The notes beneath the pieces are model-generated. The model was not told the DNA's origin, did no database searches, and saw only the letters and a list, made by a program, of their open reading frames with translations. A stretch of 64,000 nt of DNA. Origin: Undaria pinnatifida (lineage: Eukaryota > Sar > Phaeophyceae > Laminariales > Alariaceae). Both the position numbers and the translations under genes were made by a program. Each line of letters begins with the position of its first letter. Within the stretch, counting starts at the first letter, position 1. The DNA lies in assembly GCA_012845835.1 (NCBI GenBank), contig JABAKD010000005.1, positions 62,001 to 126,000 of the forward strand, written 5' to 3'. This document shows, piece after piece, positions 1 through 11,914 of the stretch.

Positions 1-2087
1 AGGGGTAGAGGGATGAGAGTAGAGGGAATAGGGAGGAACCACCTGCATCATCCGTTGCAAAGTCCAGAACACTACTCCTTCCAGAAGCCTCTGAATCACG
101 AGCTGGACTAGTCGGTAGGACTCGATCTTCTTGGATAATACAGCAGTGGTCAAACAGGTGGTAATCACCCAGCTTTCTAAAACATTTCCTTCAAGAAAGT
201 TGTGGTTCAGTTGTAACGCTCATATATTTATTTCTAATTCTGCTACGACTACGAGTACAGCAATGCACCAATCAACGCTAGTGAATATGGCCTCGATAGG
301 TGGTAGTCTAAACCCCTTCTCTTCAACAAGTCCCTTGTCGTACCGTGGGCATCACGAAATGCGCTTGTGCGATTATCCTCTTCGGCTATCGCTAATTGTG
401 TCTGGATAATAGCGCCTTTGTTTATCCGTGTAAGGCTTGCAGTCATTTACGGTCAGGGGAAGTAGAAGATTAATTCCGTGATACCACGGTGGAGTTGACA
501 GGGAACAGTTCGTGGTCATCGTGTACGCGCAGCATCCCCCACAAACAAATGCAATTTCCACCCCTGTCTTAGCTTCCTTATGTTTGCCTCGGCGTTTTCA
601 AGTGAAATTTATCTAATATCATCTGTTCGCCTCTCCCCCCTTGCTCTTCTTCTCGACAGCTGGAACTGGCTCTTGCTTCGACCGGTCCAGTAGTAACATC
701 GTATTTGTACCGCTGGTGTTGGTTGTCAATACTTTCGTTAGCACAACACCTTGCTGTGTGGCCGTTCATGTTTTCGTTCGATTGACGACCTTACGTTATA
801 GAGATTTTCCCGGTTATCACAATTATACTCCTCTGGCTATCGCTAACTCAGCTCGTAGCTCCATGTCATATGGCCGCGTCGGTATGATAAGTACTAGCTG
901 TCGATCCTCGTAACGAAGGCTTCCGTTTGTACGTTATCCTCGTGTACTGAATCGCTCATCCGGTATGCACACTAGTGGAATGCCGCACGCCCTACGGTGT
1001 TCACGACCCTACGATGGTAATGGCGGGGTATCCTCTCTGGGTTCATCTTGCCGCCCTCGGCAATTCCTTACCCTTGGAGATTATCGAGTTATTCTTCCCC
1101 TCCTGCCTCTGTTCCACTAAAAGGACGATTATGTCTGACGCATAGTTTCACCCGGTAGCTCACCTGTGAATTAGTACATCCACAGGCCATCGACAACTGC
1201 TTCTTGCGCGGTTCGAAAAAGTGGCTTTGGCCCACGCCTATCGCGTCCTCCCTCCGCTTCTGTTCCTGGAAGACGGTGACATTTTACTTCTTGGTTTCTT
1301 CAATTATTATCAATAGTAAAAATGGTAGTAGCGTCACTTGCATCGGCACTGGATAACAATAAAACTGCAACAAAGAGTACCAGGTAGCAATAACATCAGA
1401 TCAGCACTGTTGTAGATAACATCACGAACGAGATATAACAGTAGCACGCAAGATAGCGCAAAAAGAGGTTCTTCATCAATCTCATTCATTTGCTTTATTT
1501 ATTTGCTGTGGGTAGGGTCATCACGGTATGCATACTAGATGTTGCAACCGGGTGTTGCAGGCTAGATGTTGTGCCTGGGTGCTGCAAGGTTAGTTTCGTT
1601 TGCTCTTGCGCTAGTGAGTGGATGGTTTACAGTTTAGATGAAGCCGCAAAGAATATGATTACATGGATGTCCGACACGTCAATCATCAGTGACAGGCACG
1701 ACATGTATCATCGACACCCCTCTCCGGCACTTCTAGCCTCACACATATCTTCCCAGTGTCGCTCGAGCTGTTTGAATATACCTGCCTTGAGTCTTTGCCA
1801 GATTGAAAAAGGTCCCACCGTTCTGCAACTTGGGCTTCCCAACAGACCTTACCTGTGTCAACGGTGTTTCTAGAATCGGCCAAAATCAATCTGTTTCAGC
1901 CGCGTTGATGACACTGCCAGTCCACCGCAGGCATGTGGCACCCAACACGACCTTTGGGGCATCCCTTGAACCTTTCTCGCCGTTATTCTCAGGACTCAGC
2001 CGCAGGACATGAGCAGCAACTGAATAGCGGTTACCTCATAATCGACTGCACCCCTATCCACTTTGGTGTTGAGTATCCGTTTTGCTC
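1..2087. other. No gene recognised
   Basis: Only short open frames are present on either strand, and none shows a recognisable motif or protein-like composition. The first 40 bases are a short purine-rich repeat (variants of AGAGGGA). Around 1540-1590 there is a small GATGTTGCA/GGGTGTTGCAGG near-repeat. I see no RNA gene or clear mobile-element end here. Confidence 0.5.
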
Positions 2088-2291
2088 ACGCTTAATTTGG
2101 CCTCTTTTCCTTCGGAGTACATTATGGCCTCTACTCTTGACGTGAAATATTGGACAGCATCCCCCACTCTAACCCTAAGCCTAGGTCTAACCCTAACCCT
2201 ACCCCTTAGTCACGCTTAGTATACCCTCCTTTTTCCTCGGAGCACATTATTCCCTCTACGCTTGACGTAAAATATTGGACAGCATGCCCTA
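2088..2291. repeat. Duplicated ~82-bp unit flanking telomere-like patch
   Basis: Bases 2088-2170 and 2211-2291 are imperfect direct copies. Both start CACGCTTA, contain TTCCTCGGAG/TTCCTTCGGAG, and end with AAATATTGGACAGCAT. The copy interval is about 123 bp. The 40 bases between them are CCCTAA-type telomere-like sequence, so the arrangement is unit, telomere-like, unit. Confidence 0.75.
2167..2207. repeat. Interstitial telomere-like repeat
   Basis: Several CTAACCCTAA-type hexamers are present with interruptions (CTAACCCTAAGCC, then TCTAACCCTAACCCTA). They match the (CCCTAA)n/(TTAGGG)n telomere type. The tract is short and degenerate, so it is interstitial and not a chromosome end. Confidence 0.6.
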
Positions 2292-3923
2292 CTCCTTGAG
2301 TTTGGTTCCACCGAGCGAACGAAAGACTGAAGCTGTGCCATCGTGTTACGGCGGACTTTCGTGGTCGTCATATGCGTGTATGCGATATCGAGAGCATTAA
2401 GCGGGCACGGAAGGACGACCATGCATTCATTAAAGGCCCATGGAAGTCCCACTGTCTAGCGATGTTTCCGTCCGTCGGAGGAGCTGGTGTTGTTTTATCT
2501 ACAACTTCGTGCTTTTTCAGCAGGTGACATTAATGTACCATGCTGTCGTCCTGCGAGATACTCTATCAGAGAGACTTCGTATTTTTTATAATATAATAGA
2601 AAAACAGTTACTCGGCATTTCATGAGACCTGAATGCAATAGTGTATTCTTCAGATAATACGTTCGGCGTTGCTGTTTCTGTCCCGCGGTCTTTCTGACAA
2701 GACGAACAACTGCGATTGTGCGCGCATGCTTGCTTGGGCTTTACCAAAATATTGTTACTAGTACATGTGCGCAAGCTTAAGCTCACAACGCCATACACGT
2801 GAGCAAACCAAATATCACATCTCCAATGTTCAATATCTCATCCATAATCGATAGAGACGAGGCAAATTTTGAGGAGATGTTCAGCACGTGTGTGTATTTG
2901 CATCCATCGGATATGCATGCCTGTTGATTGTGTATGATTAATGCTGGTCCTACAGACCAGTCTAATCTCAACGACTTATTTTCATTAAGTTGCCCGCGGT
3001 CATGACCAGGCTATGTAGAAAAAAAGAGCGTTGCGTTGCGTTACGAAAACAGGATAATATCGCATTTGTTTCGCTCTCATCAACAATCTGCTCATGTGTG
3101 GATCGCATTTAATTTAGTTGTATAAAAAGGAACATTGCATGCGACCATCTGATAGTTCGATATACAAATAGGGCCGCACTATTGTAGTCTTGCCTACGCT
3201 GGACACTTGATATAAATATAAATATAGGAACCTTTTTACTTGCCCGCGATGCACGTTTTGAGTCTTATTTTTCATGTCCACAGCATAGATGGCATACACT
3301 CTATCTGCCTCGTCTTGACGCTACACATATACAGGGTACTTTGCTTGAATTTTTCTTGATGTTTTTGTCTGTATGGGTGCGACGACCGTTCCAGTTTGCC
3401 AAGGACGACGGCATATAACCGCGTACGAGCAGATCGTATTGATATCTACGCCCATCGTATATTCTTTGCGTTCCTCGTGGTATTGATGAAGAAATTGAGG
3501 GACATCCTAAAATTGTCGTCCATGTTAGGCACCACTACTGATTATTCCTCTGATATCGATTTGGCGATTCTTCCTCAAACAGCAGCAGTAGTGAATACTC
3601 CAACGGGGCCACCCACAGAAGAGGCCTTCATCGCCCACTGCACCTCTTACAGCCACCCGCGAGAAACACACAGAACAGAATATCCATTCGTGGTATATGT
3701 ATGATTGAAAAGTGCACCCTAACCCTCAGAAGCTCTATGAAGGCCGGTCGTACGCCTCGGGGTTTGTTTGGGAGGACATCGGGCCTCTTCTTCTTGTGAG
3801 GCAACCAAGACGCACGGAAACGTTGGTCGGCAAAATGCTCAACCCCAAAACAAATACGCTAAACGTCGTCAAGTACAGATTATCAATCTATATTAGCAAA
3901 AACGGTATCTATGAACAAATACC
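2292..3923. other. No gene recognised
   Basis: There are short frames only; the longest plus-strand frame (3396-3704, 102 codons) has no recognisable motif. Sequence complexity is ordinary. I see no repeat with other parts of the window. Confidence 0.45.
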
Positions 3924-4136
3924 AGGTAGAGGGCAGGTGAGGACAGGTAGAGGACAGGTACAAGACGGACAGGTAGAGGACAGGTAGAAGACGGACAGGT
4001 AGAGGACGGACGGATCAAGGACGGACAGGTACAGGACAGGTAGAGGACAGAAAGAGGACAGGTAGAAGACAGGTAGAGGACAGGTAGAGGACAGGTAAAG
4101 GACGGACCGGTAGAGGACAGATAGAGGACGCGTGCT
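3924..4136. repeat. Minisatellite of GACAGGTAGAG-type units
   Basis: About 210 bp of tandem, length-variable units built from GACAGGTAGAG and GACGGACAGGTA. Purines dominate the plus strand. Open frames across it on both strands are products of the repeat and not genes. Confidence 0.9.
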
Positions 4137-5655
4137 GCGATAGAGGTAGCACTTGTTGGCGGACACTTTATCTCATTGACGGGACAGCGCCATGACCGAA
4201 CTCGTCGGAACGTCCTTCTTGCGTCGAAACGTGAACGACTATTAGTCTAGAATATGCATTTGGTCACGGGGTTGCACTTCCAGTCTACCCAACATACGTT
4301 TTTGGGTCAGGGTTACACAAAGAGCCTCGAGTGAGAATCCCCAGAAAAAACGTGCACCTTTGCCGTGTTATTGGTATTGTTGGTAGCGTATGTATGACCT
4401 GCATGTCAACAATAATTATATTGTTGTTTGGCCTTGAGCTACAATGAATCGGTGCACACGCTGTATGTGTCGCACAGCACATGGCTACTTCTAAACAGTA
4501 CCTTGTAGAATAGCAGCACGCAACATACTCAATTATTGTTTGCTCGATGGGCCACAGTCACGGTCCCATCTGAAGCGTAAAAATACGTTCTCCTCCTTCC
4601 GGTTCCTATAAATTGCCGACGCCCGACAAGTGAACAGTAGATGTGGGTACGCTCTCATTCCTCGCGATGTAAAAACTGGTAGTAGTGGTCTTTCTGTGGT
4701 CCAGCTGCCATAATACCTCTGTCATACCTTGCCGGTTTTTCATGCGGCGCTGCCAAACGCGCGGAAACTATGACGGCATAGACAGTTGCGCAACTACTCT
4801 CTATTGTTCCCTGGTCTCGGACAGCTTGATGTCCTACATACTATACATATCTATGTAGAGAAGGAAGGGACGGGATAGCGCTTCCGCACGCTGGACCTTT
4901 GCCATACGCGACACCTATACAGGGCCTCGAACATCCACGGGAGCGCGCCGCTGGTCCTGACGTGTGCGGTTTCGGCTCGAGCAGGCCGTAACCTTCGACA
5001 GGTATTAATATGGCCATGGTACCTGCGTCGCCACCCGTAACGAAAGCGATGTCGGCAGGCATATCACGTTAGTGTAGTAGGTAAACCGACAGAGTTTCAC
5101 AGGAACTTGCACGAGCACATGAAACTGAAAGCAGAAACGGACGTATTCTAATCGCTGTTGTCAACGACATGGGTCAAGCTGGCCTATCGTTTCGTGATTA
5201 TGATGGTGACACCAACGCTTGTTCCTGTTAGGTTATCCGGATCGACTTCGTTATTCTTCAGTGAGACGCAGCCCGAGCCCCGTAGAGGGTACCATCTTTC
5301 GCAGATATCAACAAATGTAGCATGGTGGACATGATTATGAACTTGGCGCGTGGCCGGCAGGTTTGCTAGGGTCGCAGACATGTCGGAAGCAAAACCCTCA
5401 AGGGGTATGCACCAACTCCTTAGTTACACGAATGCGTAGAAGTATCATTCTACCACATATAGTTATTCAATACCCCCCCCCCCCCCCGTTTTTGTTTTTT
5501 GGCGGTCACCAGGATGGTTGTCGAGTTGACCATATCGTGTGGGGTGGCGAACCCTAAATCCTCAGTAGGGGAATGAACGCATAACGTAGTGTGAATATGG
5601 TAAGGCACCCACGAGGCAGATACATAGCAAAACTCGTTGCTGTCTTTGGAGTGGC
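4137..5655. other. No confident gene; two short protein-like minus frames
   Basis: Minus-strand frames at 5184-5381 (65 codons) and 4841-5062 (73 codons) have somewhat protein-like composition. They lack recognisable domains, and I found no splice pair that joins them. A C homopolymer of about 17 occurs at 5471-5488. Everything else is short noise. Confidence 0.3.
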
Positions 5656-5659
5656 TACA

Positions 5660-6162
5660 CCTGAAAATAGATTCGGTAAGTTCGCAGAGTCATGGTCTAT
5701 TGGCCACAAGAAGATTATCATGAACGGAATAGTCTACATGGAGCGGATGACCCGTAGAATCTAGACAGCTTATACCACAAGAGCGTTCTCGGAAATAGAA
5801 CGTTCCTCCTCTGGACAAGATAGATAGAAGTACGCGCGGTAAGCGCTCATGGGAACATACAAGATCCAGGAGAACGTTCCTTGAATGTTCCATACGTAAA
5901 GGTCCAGAGGAAAGCACAGCAGCCATGCTGGATTGAAGCGAACTCTGTGTGCTTCACCCCACCCCGGTGCTTTCATTCCTTCTCCTCCTCTTCCTCCTCC
6001 TCCTTTTCCTCCTCCTCCTCTTCGTGTCTCCTCGAGCTTGTCATAGCTCAATGCCAATAACGAGAAATCTATAAAGACGAACCGGTGCTGTCTCCAAGCG
6101 AAGCTGATACCCCTGCGTCCTTTCCCTCCCACCATCCGGCACCACGACTCCTTCACAAATGG
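5660..6162. repeat. ~500-bp dispersed direct repeat, copy 1
   Basis: This stretch is highly similar and co-linear to 19858-20360. Shared landmarks are ATAGATTCGGTAAG, CATGGTCTATTGGCCAC, GAAGATTATCATGAACGG, a CCTCCTC/TTCCTCC pyrimidine tract, and CCACCATCCGGCACCACGAC near the right end. Small indels and substitutions separate the copies, and homology fades sharply outside these borders. It could be a long terminal repeat of a very large element, a solo LTR, or an ordinary dispersed repeat. I see no gene inside it. Confidence 0.85.
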
Positions 6163-6427
6163 CGTCGTCGCTGAATTGACGATGTGTGAGTTTCAAACTT
6201 GAAACAACAGCCCCGCCTCTTCTCAGTCTCTTGTTATCTTACAATGTGAGAAACAATATATATGGCGAGAGACAGGAGGATAGAGTCAACATTAATAAGG
6301 GTCAATTTTTGTTTTGTTTATTGTATTCGTTGCCTTTTTTTTGCCTCCCTTTTTGTATCGAACCTCTGTGTGCCAACCACGTACGCGCTGCGCCTGACAG
6401 CACATAGATAAGACATATAGTATAGAT

Positions 6428-6660
6428 TTTGTGCCCCTCAGAAACGGGTTTTATAGTTTCAGCGCACAGACTGACTAAAATCACCCTGTTGACCCTGATA
6501 GCTACACTGTAGTTGTAAGGGGAGTCGCCGACCTATATCCTTAATGAGGACACCCAACTCGTAATGCGGGCGATCGGAGTATCACACACAGCTTGCAAAG
6601 ATGAGTTTCGACGAAATCTTCGATCTCACAGCTGGAGTGTATTTTCATTTTTTATAATAC
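6428..6660 (-). mobile_element. Head module of the G-tract repeat family, minus orientation
   Basis: Read on the minus strand, this begins TACACTCCAGCTGTGAGATC and continues through CATCTTTGCAAGCTGTGTG to the GGAAACTATAAAACCCG core. It matches the head modules at 24235, 26967, 50790, 52140 and 60895. The G-tract modules that normally follow are missing, so this is a solo head of about 230 bp. Confidence 0.85.
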
Positions 6661-9600
6661 AGTATATACTCGAGTACAATCACTTGAGTGCTGTAGACAG
6701 TCATCTCTTCTCCCTCTCGTACTCCCCCCCCCCTCGTAGGTAGGTATTGCATCGGTATTGCACCGGTATTGTGCTACAAACGATCTCCTTTGTTTCCTTA
6801 TCTTCGCACCAAGCGTATAGTACATCGTCAGTACATACAAGTCCTCCGGTACGGGATACCTCTGGACGGTTTCGTGTCACCGTACTCCTGCTGTAGTAGT
6901 ACGTCCGTCACCCCAAAAGCGCTATACCATCCCCAAAACACACTTGTATGTACAAGAACGACCCAATCCCTGTGACCCCACAAGAACCACGTAACAAACG
7001 GAGAGCTCTCTATTGTGTTCTCCGCTTTTTGAGGTATAGGCCCTCATTTACAGGAGATAGACACAAGGTGCCAGGGAGGTACCCCGCCCACTTTTCGAAA
7101 TTCTTGTTTGTTTTCTTTCTCTGTTTCTGCCCGCATACTTAGCCGGTTGTGTCATTTATATGGCGTGTGATTGGCATCGGGTACGACGTATTTGTAATAT
7201 ATTTGCTTGCGTAGCTTTGGTGAGACGGCGGTTGATAGACAAACTGCGTACCTCGTACACAGCACAGCAGTGGTACGTACACACGTATGGGTTGACACGT
7301 ACCTTACGGGCGTGGCACACCCTCATAGTCATGTAGCATACCTACCTCCCCACCAGGTATGGTGTTGTATCGAGTCTGACTCCCAGGGTTTCAGGCCTGT
7401 ATGCACGGTTGCGTCTTGTCCTGATACTCCCAGTAGTACCCCGTTTCCACCACCATTCCAAAGTCTTTTTGGCTTAGGGTTCCCCCCGTTTGTCTTTTTG
7501 TTTTTGTGCATTCCCCTTGTTTGCTTTGTTATTAGCTACTTGGGTTGCTTGTTTCTTGCTTGGTTAACAAGCACGCACGAGTAACTGCTGCTAAAATTTG
7601 TCTTGGGGAATTACTACTTGTACTGTTTTTTGTGCGAACTTTTGTTTTGTTTTTTTACACTGGTGGTGTCGCACGTACCATCTCTCCTGTTATAAGACAT
7701 ACACAGGCCCCGCACTGCTATGGCGAAATTACCGTTGTCCAGTGTGCAATTCTTACCAGCTTATGACATGCAGGGCTCTATTTTGCCATTTGTCACCATG
7801 CTGCTGTTTAGCGTATACTTCGTACATTTTGGTCATTGCATCGCATCTACGCTGTTTAAATTTGACAATTTACTGCTGTAGTACATGTATCTCGCCAGCC
7901 TTCTGTCATACACAGGCTTTGTGCTGCCTTAATTTGTCAGGATGCTAGTGTCATATATGTGAATTTCGTCGGTTTCGTCTCACGCACGGCCCCCTATGCT
8001 GCTCACATCATCCGAAATGCTGCAGTAACCGTGCCGCTTATCAGTTTTAAGCCATATATGGGCTCTATCATGCCCATATGCTTCTGCTGTAAGAGCATTT
8101 TGCCAGTCTTTCTGTCGTGCCCGAGCTCTACGCTGTCTAATAATGGATTATTTCTCCCTCCCCGCGTTCGGCCAGCGTTTACACCACACAACAAAAGCAG
8201 GCTCTACGCTACCAGTTTTTTTTTTTTTTTTTTTTTAAACTCAAAGTTCCCTCGCATCTGCCCCATCTCGTGTGATGAAGTGGAGTAGACGCTGCTCATA
8301 TTCGCCCACATTTTGTCACCCGGCCGAGTTTACTTTTCCCCGTTTCTGGCGATATAGGGTAGATGATGCCCAAATTTCAACGCATCTTCCGCTTCAATTT
8401 TACGATAAAGCAGAGTCTCTTTTGCTCAAAATTGTAACGTTGCTGCGCAAGCTTGAAAGTCAAGAACGGTTTCCTTTTTTTTACGTCGAAGTACTTTTTT
8501 TATTTTTATGGTTTGAAGGCATTCATTTCTGCTGTTAGTTGCTGGACAATAATTCCGCGAGCAACAACGGGAAATGCACTCCGTTTCTATGCCATATTGA
8601 CACTTGTTTGGCATGCTTCAATTAATTATGACGCGCCCCCTGTGCTTTTGTGTTTGTTGTTCGTGACGAAAAATCACAATAGAACAGCTATCTATGATGC
8701 GCGTGTAGCCTTCATTATGCTGGCGCGCATCGCGTCGTACAAAATACGTTAAAACAAAATGGTCATGCAACCATGATCGCCTTGTCACGAGTATCAACAC
8801 GCGCTGCATATAATGCTGACTTACGCAATTGACAATGATTGTGCTTTGTCACGATGCATTATTGTTCTTCAGGGATTTCAACCCCAAAATGCGCGAACGA
8901 CGGTATTACACGTCGAAAATCCCACAATATCATACCGGTAGTATTTTACAAAATCCTCTCACGGTACACTGTGTTCTACTTTGAAAACCTCTGTGAGAAT
9001 GAAGACTCAACGTGCCACGAGCCTCGTCAATACGCTTTGTACCCCAAGCGTGTTTGAGCTATTTTTATGAGGCGTCCGTTTTTCTGCTACGCTCTCCCGA
9101 CCTGATGCAGCATTGAAATGACCCGAACTATATTAGGATTGCTTGAGCAAAAACACTGTTGAGTAACCGCACTACGAGTGCGTCGCGTTCCGAGTGCCAT
9201 TTCTCCCTTTTTCACGAATATATTACGCGTATCACACGGAACCCCCCCCCGGTATTTTTAAAAACAGTGCACCCCAGAATTACACCGTCATTTTTGAGTC
9301 CGGATTTTTGCTCCGGAAACCTCAAACACAGCTTTGGTTATCCACGGGTACAAGAGGTGCACATATTTTCCGTGTTGTAATGTCTGATTTGGTTTTGTTT
9401 TTGACTGGATAACTCGGTGGTTCTGCACATCTCCCGAGCACCACGCTCTTTCCCCGGGAATATCTACAATAATCCATCACCCTCCGGTCTTCTTGGTGAC
9501 GTTCGAAAACTACTTGTACTACATCCTACTTCTCTACTCCGGTGCGTGCGATACCTTCCCTATTCATTCCGGACCAACATGGACCCCAACCCCAACTCTC

Positions 9601-9700
9601 GCGGTAAATCCCGCACCAACGAAGACTCAACCCCTTAACCCTCACAATGAACATTGTGCTTCGCGTTCTTCTCCTGCTGTAGCCATGGGTGGTACAGTTA
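6661..9700. other. T-rich region without recognisable gene
   Basis: The plus strand is clearly T-rich, with poly-T runs (a 20-base run near 8217-8237). It also carries a small triplicated GGTATTGCA unit at 6739-6775. Plus-strand frames such as 7207-7584 and 7598-7948 translate to Phe/Cys/Leu-rich strings that reflect base composition. No domain is recognised. Confidence 0.45.
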
Positions 9701-9789
9701 CGATGAAAGGACCTTGCCATTATGTTCCAATATAATCGAAATAATGCCCGGAGCGCATATTTGCGGCCGGGGTCGTTGACGGCATTTTC

Positions 9790-11914
9790 ACCACCGCCAC
9801 GGACCCTGATCCATTTCAGTCAAACCGGATCCCTCGACGTTTGGTGCAGCCACCTTACACGCCGAGACTAGGAGGACGGATCTCTCTACGAGAGACGCCC
9901 ACCTGATACGACTGCGATTTTTGTTTAGCGCCTGAGGGCAAGAGGTTAATAGTTTTTTTCCGTGGGGGATCGAAACAACGCCGCAAATACAGCGACGACT
10001 ACCACAGAGTGCGTCGCCGCAACGACATTTCTGAGGTCGATGCCGCGATGGCTTCAACGTATTATGCCACCGCGTCTACAACAGCCCTTTGTGCCCCACC
10101 AGCTCGTGTACCCGAGTTTGACCGTCCTTGAACCCCCCTCCACCCCCCCCATTTGAGCCACGACAACCGCCTTCACCGGCACGTTGCTGGTCACATTCCA
10201 ACCCCGGCTGTTATAGCCGCCCATCCCACGCGGCCGCGTCTATCACCACAACGGTGCAAATTCGCCCGCCCACCACCGCGCTTAACCCCCTGCGCCCAAT
10301 CGCCCCTGCTTTTGTTTGCTGGTTCTTGCCCAAAACTGCATCCGGCGCGCCCACGGTCTCGACCGGGCGGCATCCAAAGACACCTTTGTCTGCGGTAAAA
10401 TATTCTTGGGTGATTGGCCATGTCGTACCCGCCCAACTACGACTTATGTCGGCATCGTTAGACGGTGCGTCTGCGGTAATCTGCCGGTTCGGTCTATTTC
10501 CTTGAAATTCCGACCCCCTCCCGCCGCTACTACGGTTGTCAAAACAGCCACAGAGCCGCCAAACCAACCTTGTTGCTGCATTGCCCTACACGCTCGAAGC
10601 CCCAGCACCCATCTCCCGTGGACCCACGGCATTAAAACGCCGCACACGCCCTCTTCAACCAGCCGCCAAGACCGCCGCGCTCACCCTCCCTGTATCACCT
10701 ACTTCTCGGGTCAAGACCACCGTTCTTCTCCAACTACCACCTACACCACTATTTTTCTCCGCCTACCTGCTACACCACCGATATTGACCGCAGTATCAGC
10801 GACAGCAATGTCCCCGAACGACGCAAGCGTCATCCTATCTGTGGTGGCCGCGACGGCGGTTGCGACCACCCGAATTGTGACGCCCACGACGCTTGCGTCT
10901 GTCTCACGAACCGCAAAAAGTGGTGGCTCGCAATCACCACATATTGGGATACGGGACACAACCTGCGGCGAGCGTCATTGTCAACTACCTGGCCATCGAG
11001 TACCACTCCGCTGGCTTTCGGGCGTTTTCCCTGATGTCTGCATCGTGCCGGCGGCACTCTCCCATTGTAGCAACACCGCTACCCCTCTCGTGCGCTCAAC
11101 TCAGGTAAGGGCATACTTCAGGGTGTTGGTTTTTACTTTAGGTATTTACGGAAACGTGCGGACCATACACCCGGCGCCATCACCCGGCAATAACCCGCGA
11201 CAACCAGTGCCGCTCGTTGTAAATGCCGCGGCAACTATTTTTGGGGTCGAAAGCGCCATGATTGCCATTCTTCCTCCGGCAACTGCTGCGACAGCGACGA
11301 CAACATCGGCAGCAACAGCGCGGCCGGCCTATACCCATTGCGGCAAAAACCCCTGGACGCTACACGCTGGTCAGCCGATACAGCACTACCAGCGCCAGGC
11401 CATCGAATTGCGGGACGAGGGTCCAGCTTCAACTATGGAAGAACTAGCTCCACCCCCGCCCGGCCCCCCAACAATCTACCCCCCCCGTCCAGCCCCATAC
11501 ATGCGATACCGCTTGTCCAAGCCTGATCCCCTTGTTCTAGCGATGGTGTTGAGGTGTGGGTGCAACGAGGCAAAGAAGTCGAGCCCTACTGGGATGCTCC
11601 ACTTGACGCCTTCCACCGATGAGCAACGCTACTTGCCGAAGACACGGCTACCAGCGGTTCCGGACTACAGCACGAAACTTCTGATTCCACTTCTGGGCCA
11701 TCGCATCCTGAGCTTGCCTCGCCTATTTATCGGCGGTTCCACCCACGCTTGTCCTAGGACGTGCGCGTTTCTCGAGTGCCAGCGGTGGGCCCGCGAGCGA
11801 CGGGTTCCCACTCGTTGCCACAGTGTTGACAGCATCACTGCCCCTGGGCCCAATGGGCAGTCCCGTCATGACGACGGAAGACTCGCGATCATAGTTGACC
11901 AGGACATGCCCTGA
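9790..11914 (+). pseudogene. Broken cysteine-rich coding remnant, unidentified
   Basis: Several plus-strand segments look protein-like but lie in different frames. A Lys/Arg-rich stretch at about 9968-10130 contains KYSDDYHRVRRRND. A Cys-containing stretch at 10320-10500 contains KDTFVCGKIFLGDWPC. A further one at about 10800-11030 contains CGGRDGGCDHPNCDAHDACV, followed by a Trp/aromatic run. Another near 11215-11310 contains CKCRGNYFWGRKRHDC. Stops and frame changes separate them. A CAG|GTAAGG donor-like site at 11105 and a pyrimidine-rich TTTAG acceptor-like site at 11141 could mark a 37-bp intron. The long uninterrupted frame 10316-11914 (532 codons) follows the conserved-looking segments only partly. 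The cysteine spacing suggests zinc binding. I do not recognise the family; a decayed transposase or zinc-finger protein is possible. Confidence 0.35.

Noticed and set aside
1190-1225. GCGCGGTTCGAAAAAGTGG as a tRNA B box
   Set aside because: No A box at the right distance and no cloverleaf pairing could be found.
3909-4166. 85-codon Pro/Ser/Cys-repeat frame
   Set aside because: Product of the minisatellite read on the minus strand.
5471-5488. C homopolymer as a functional slippage site
   Set aside because: No coding frame continues through it on either strand.
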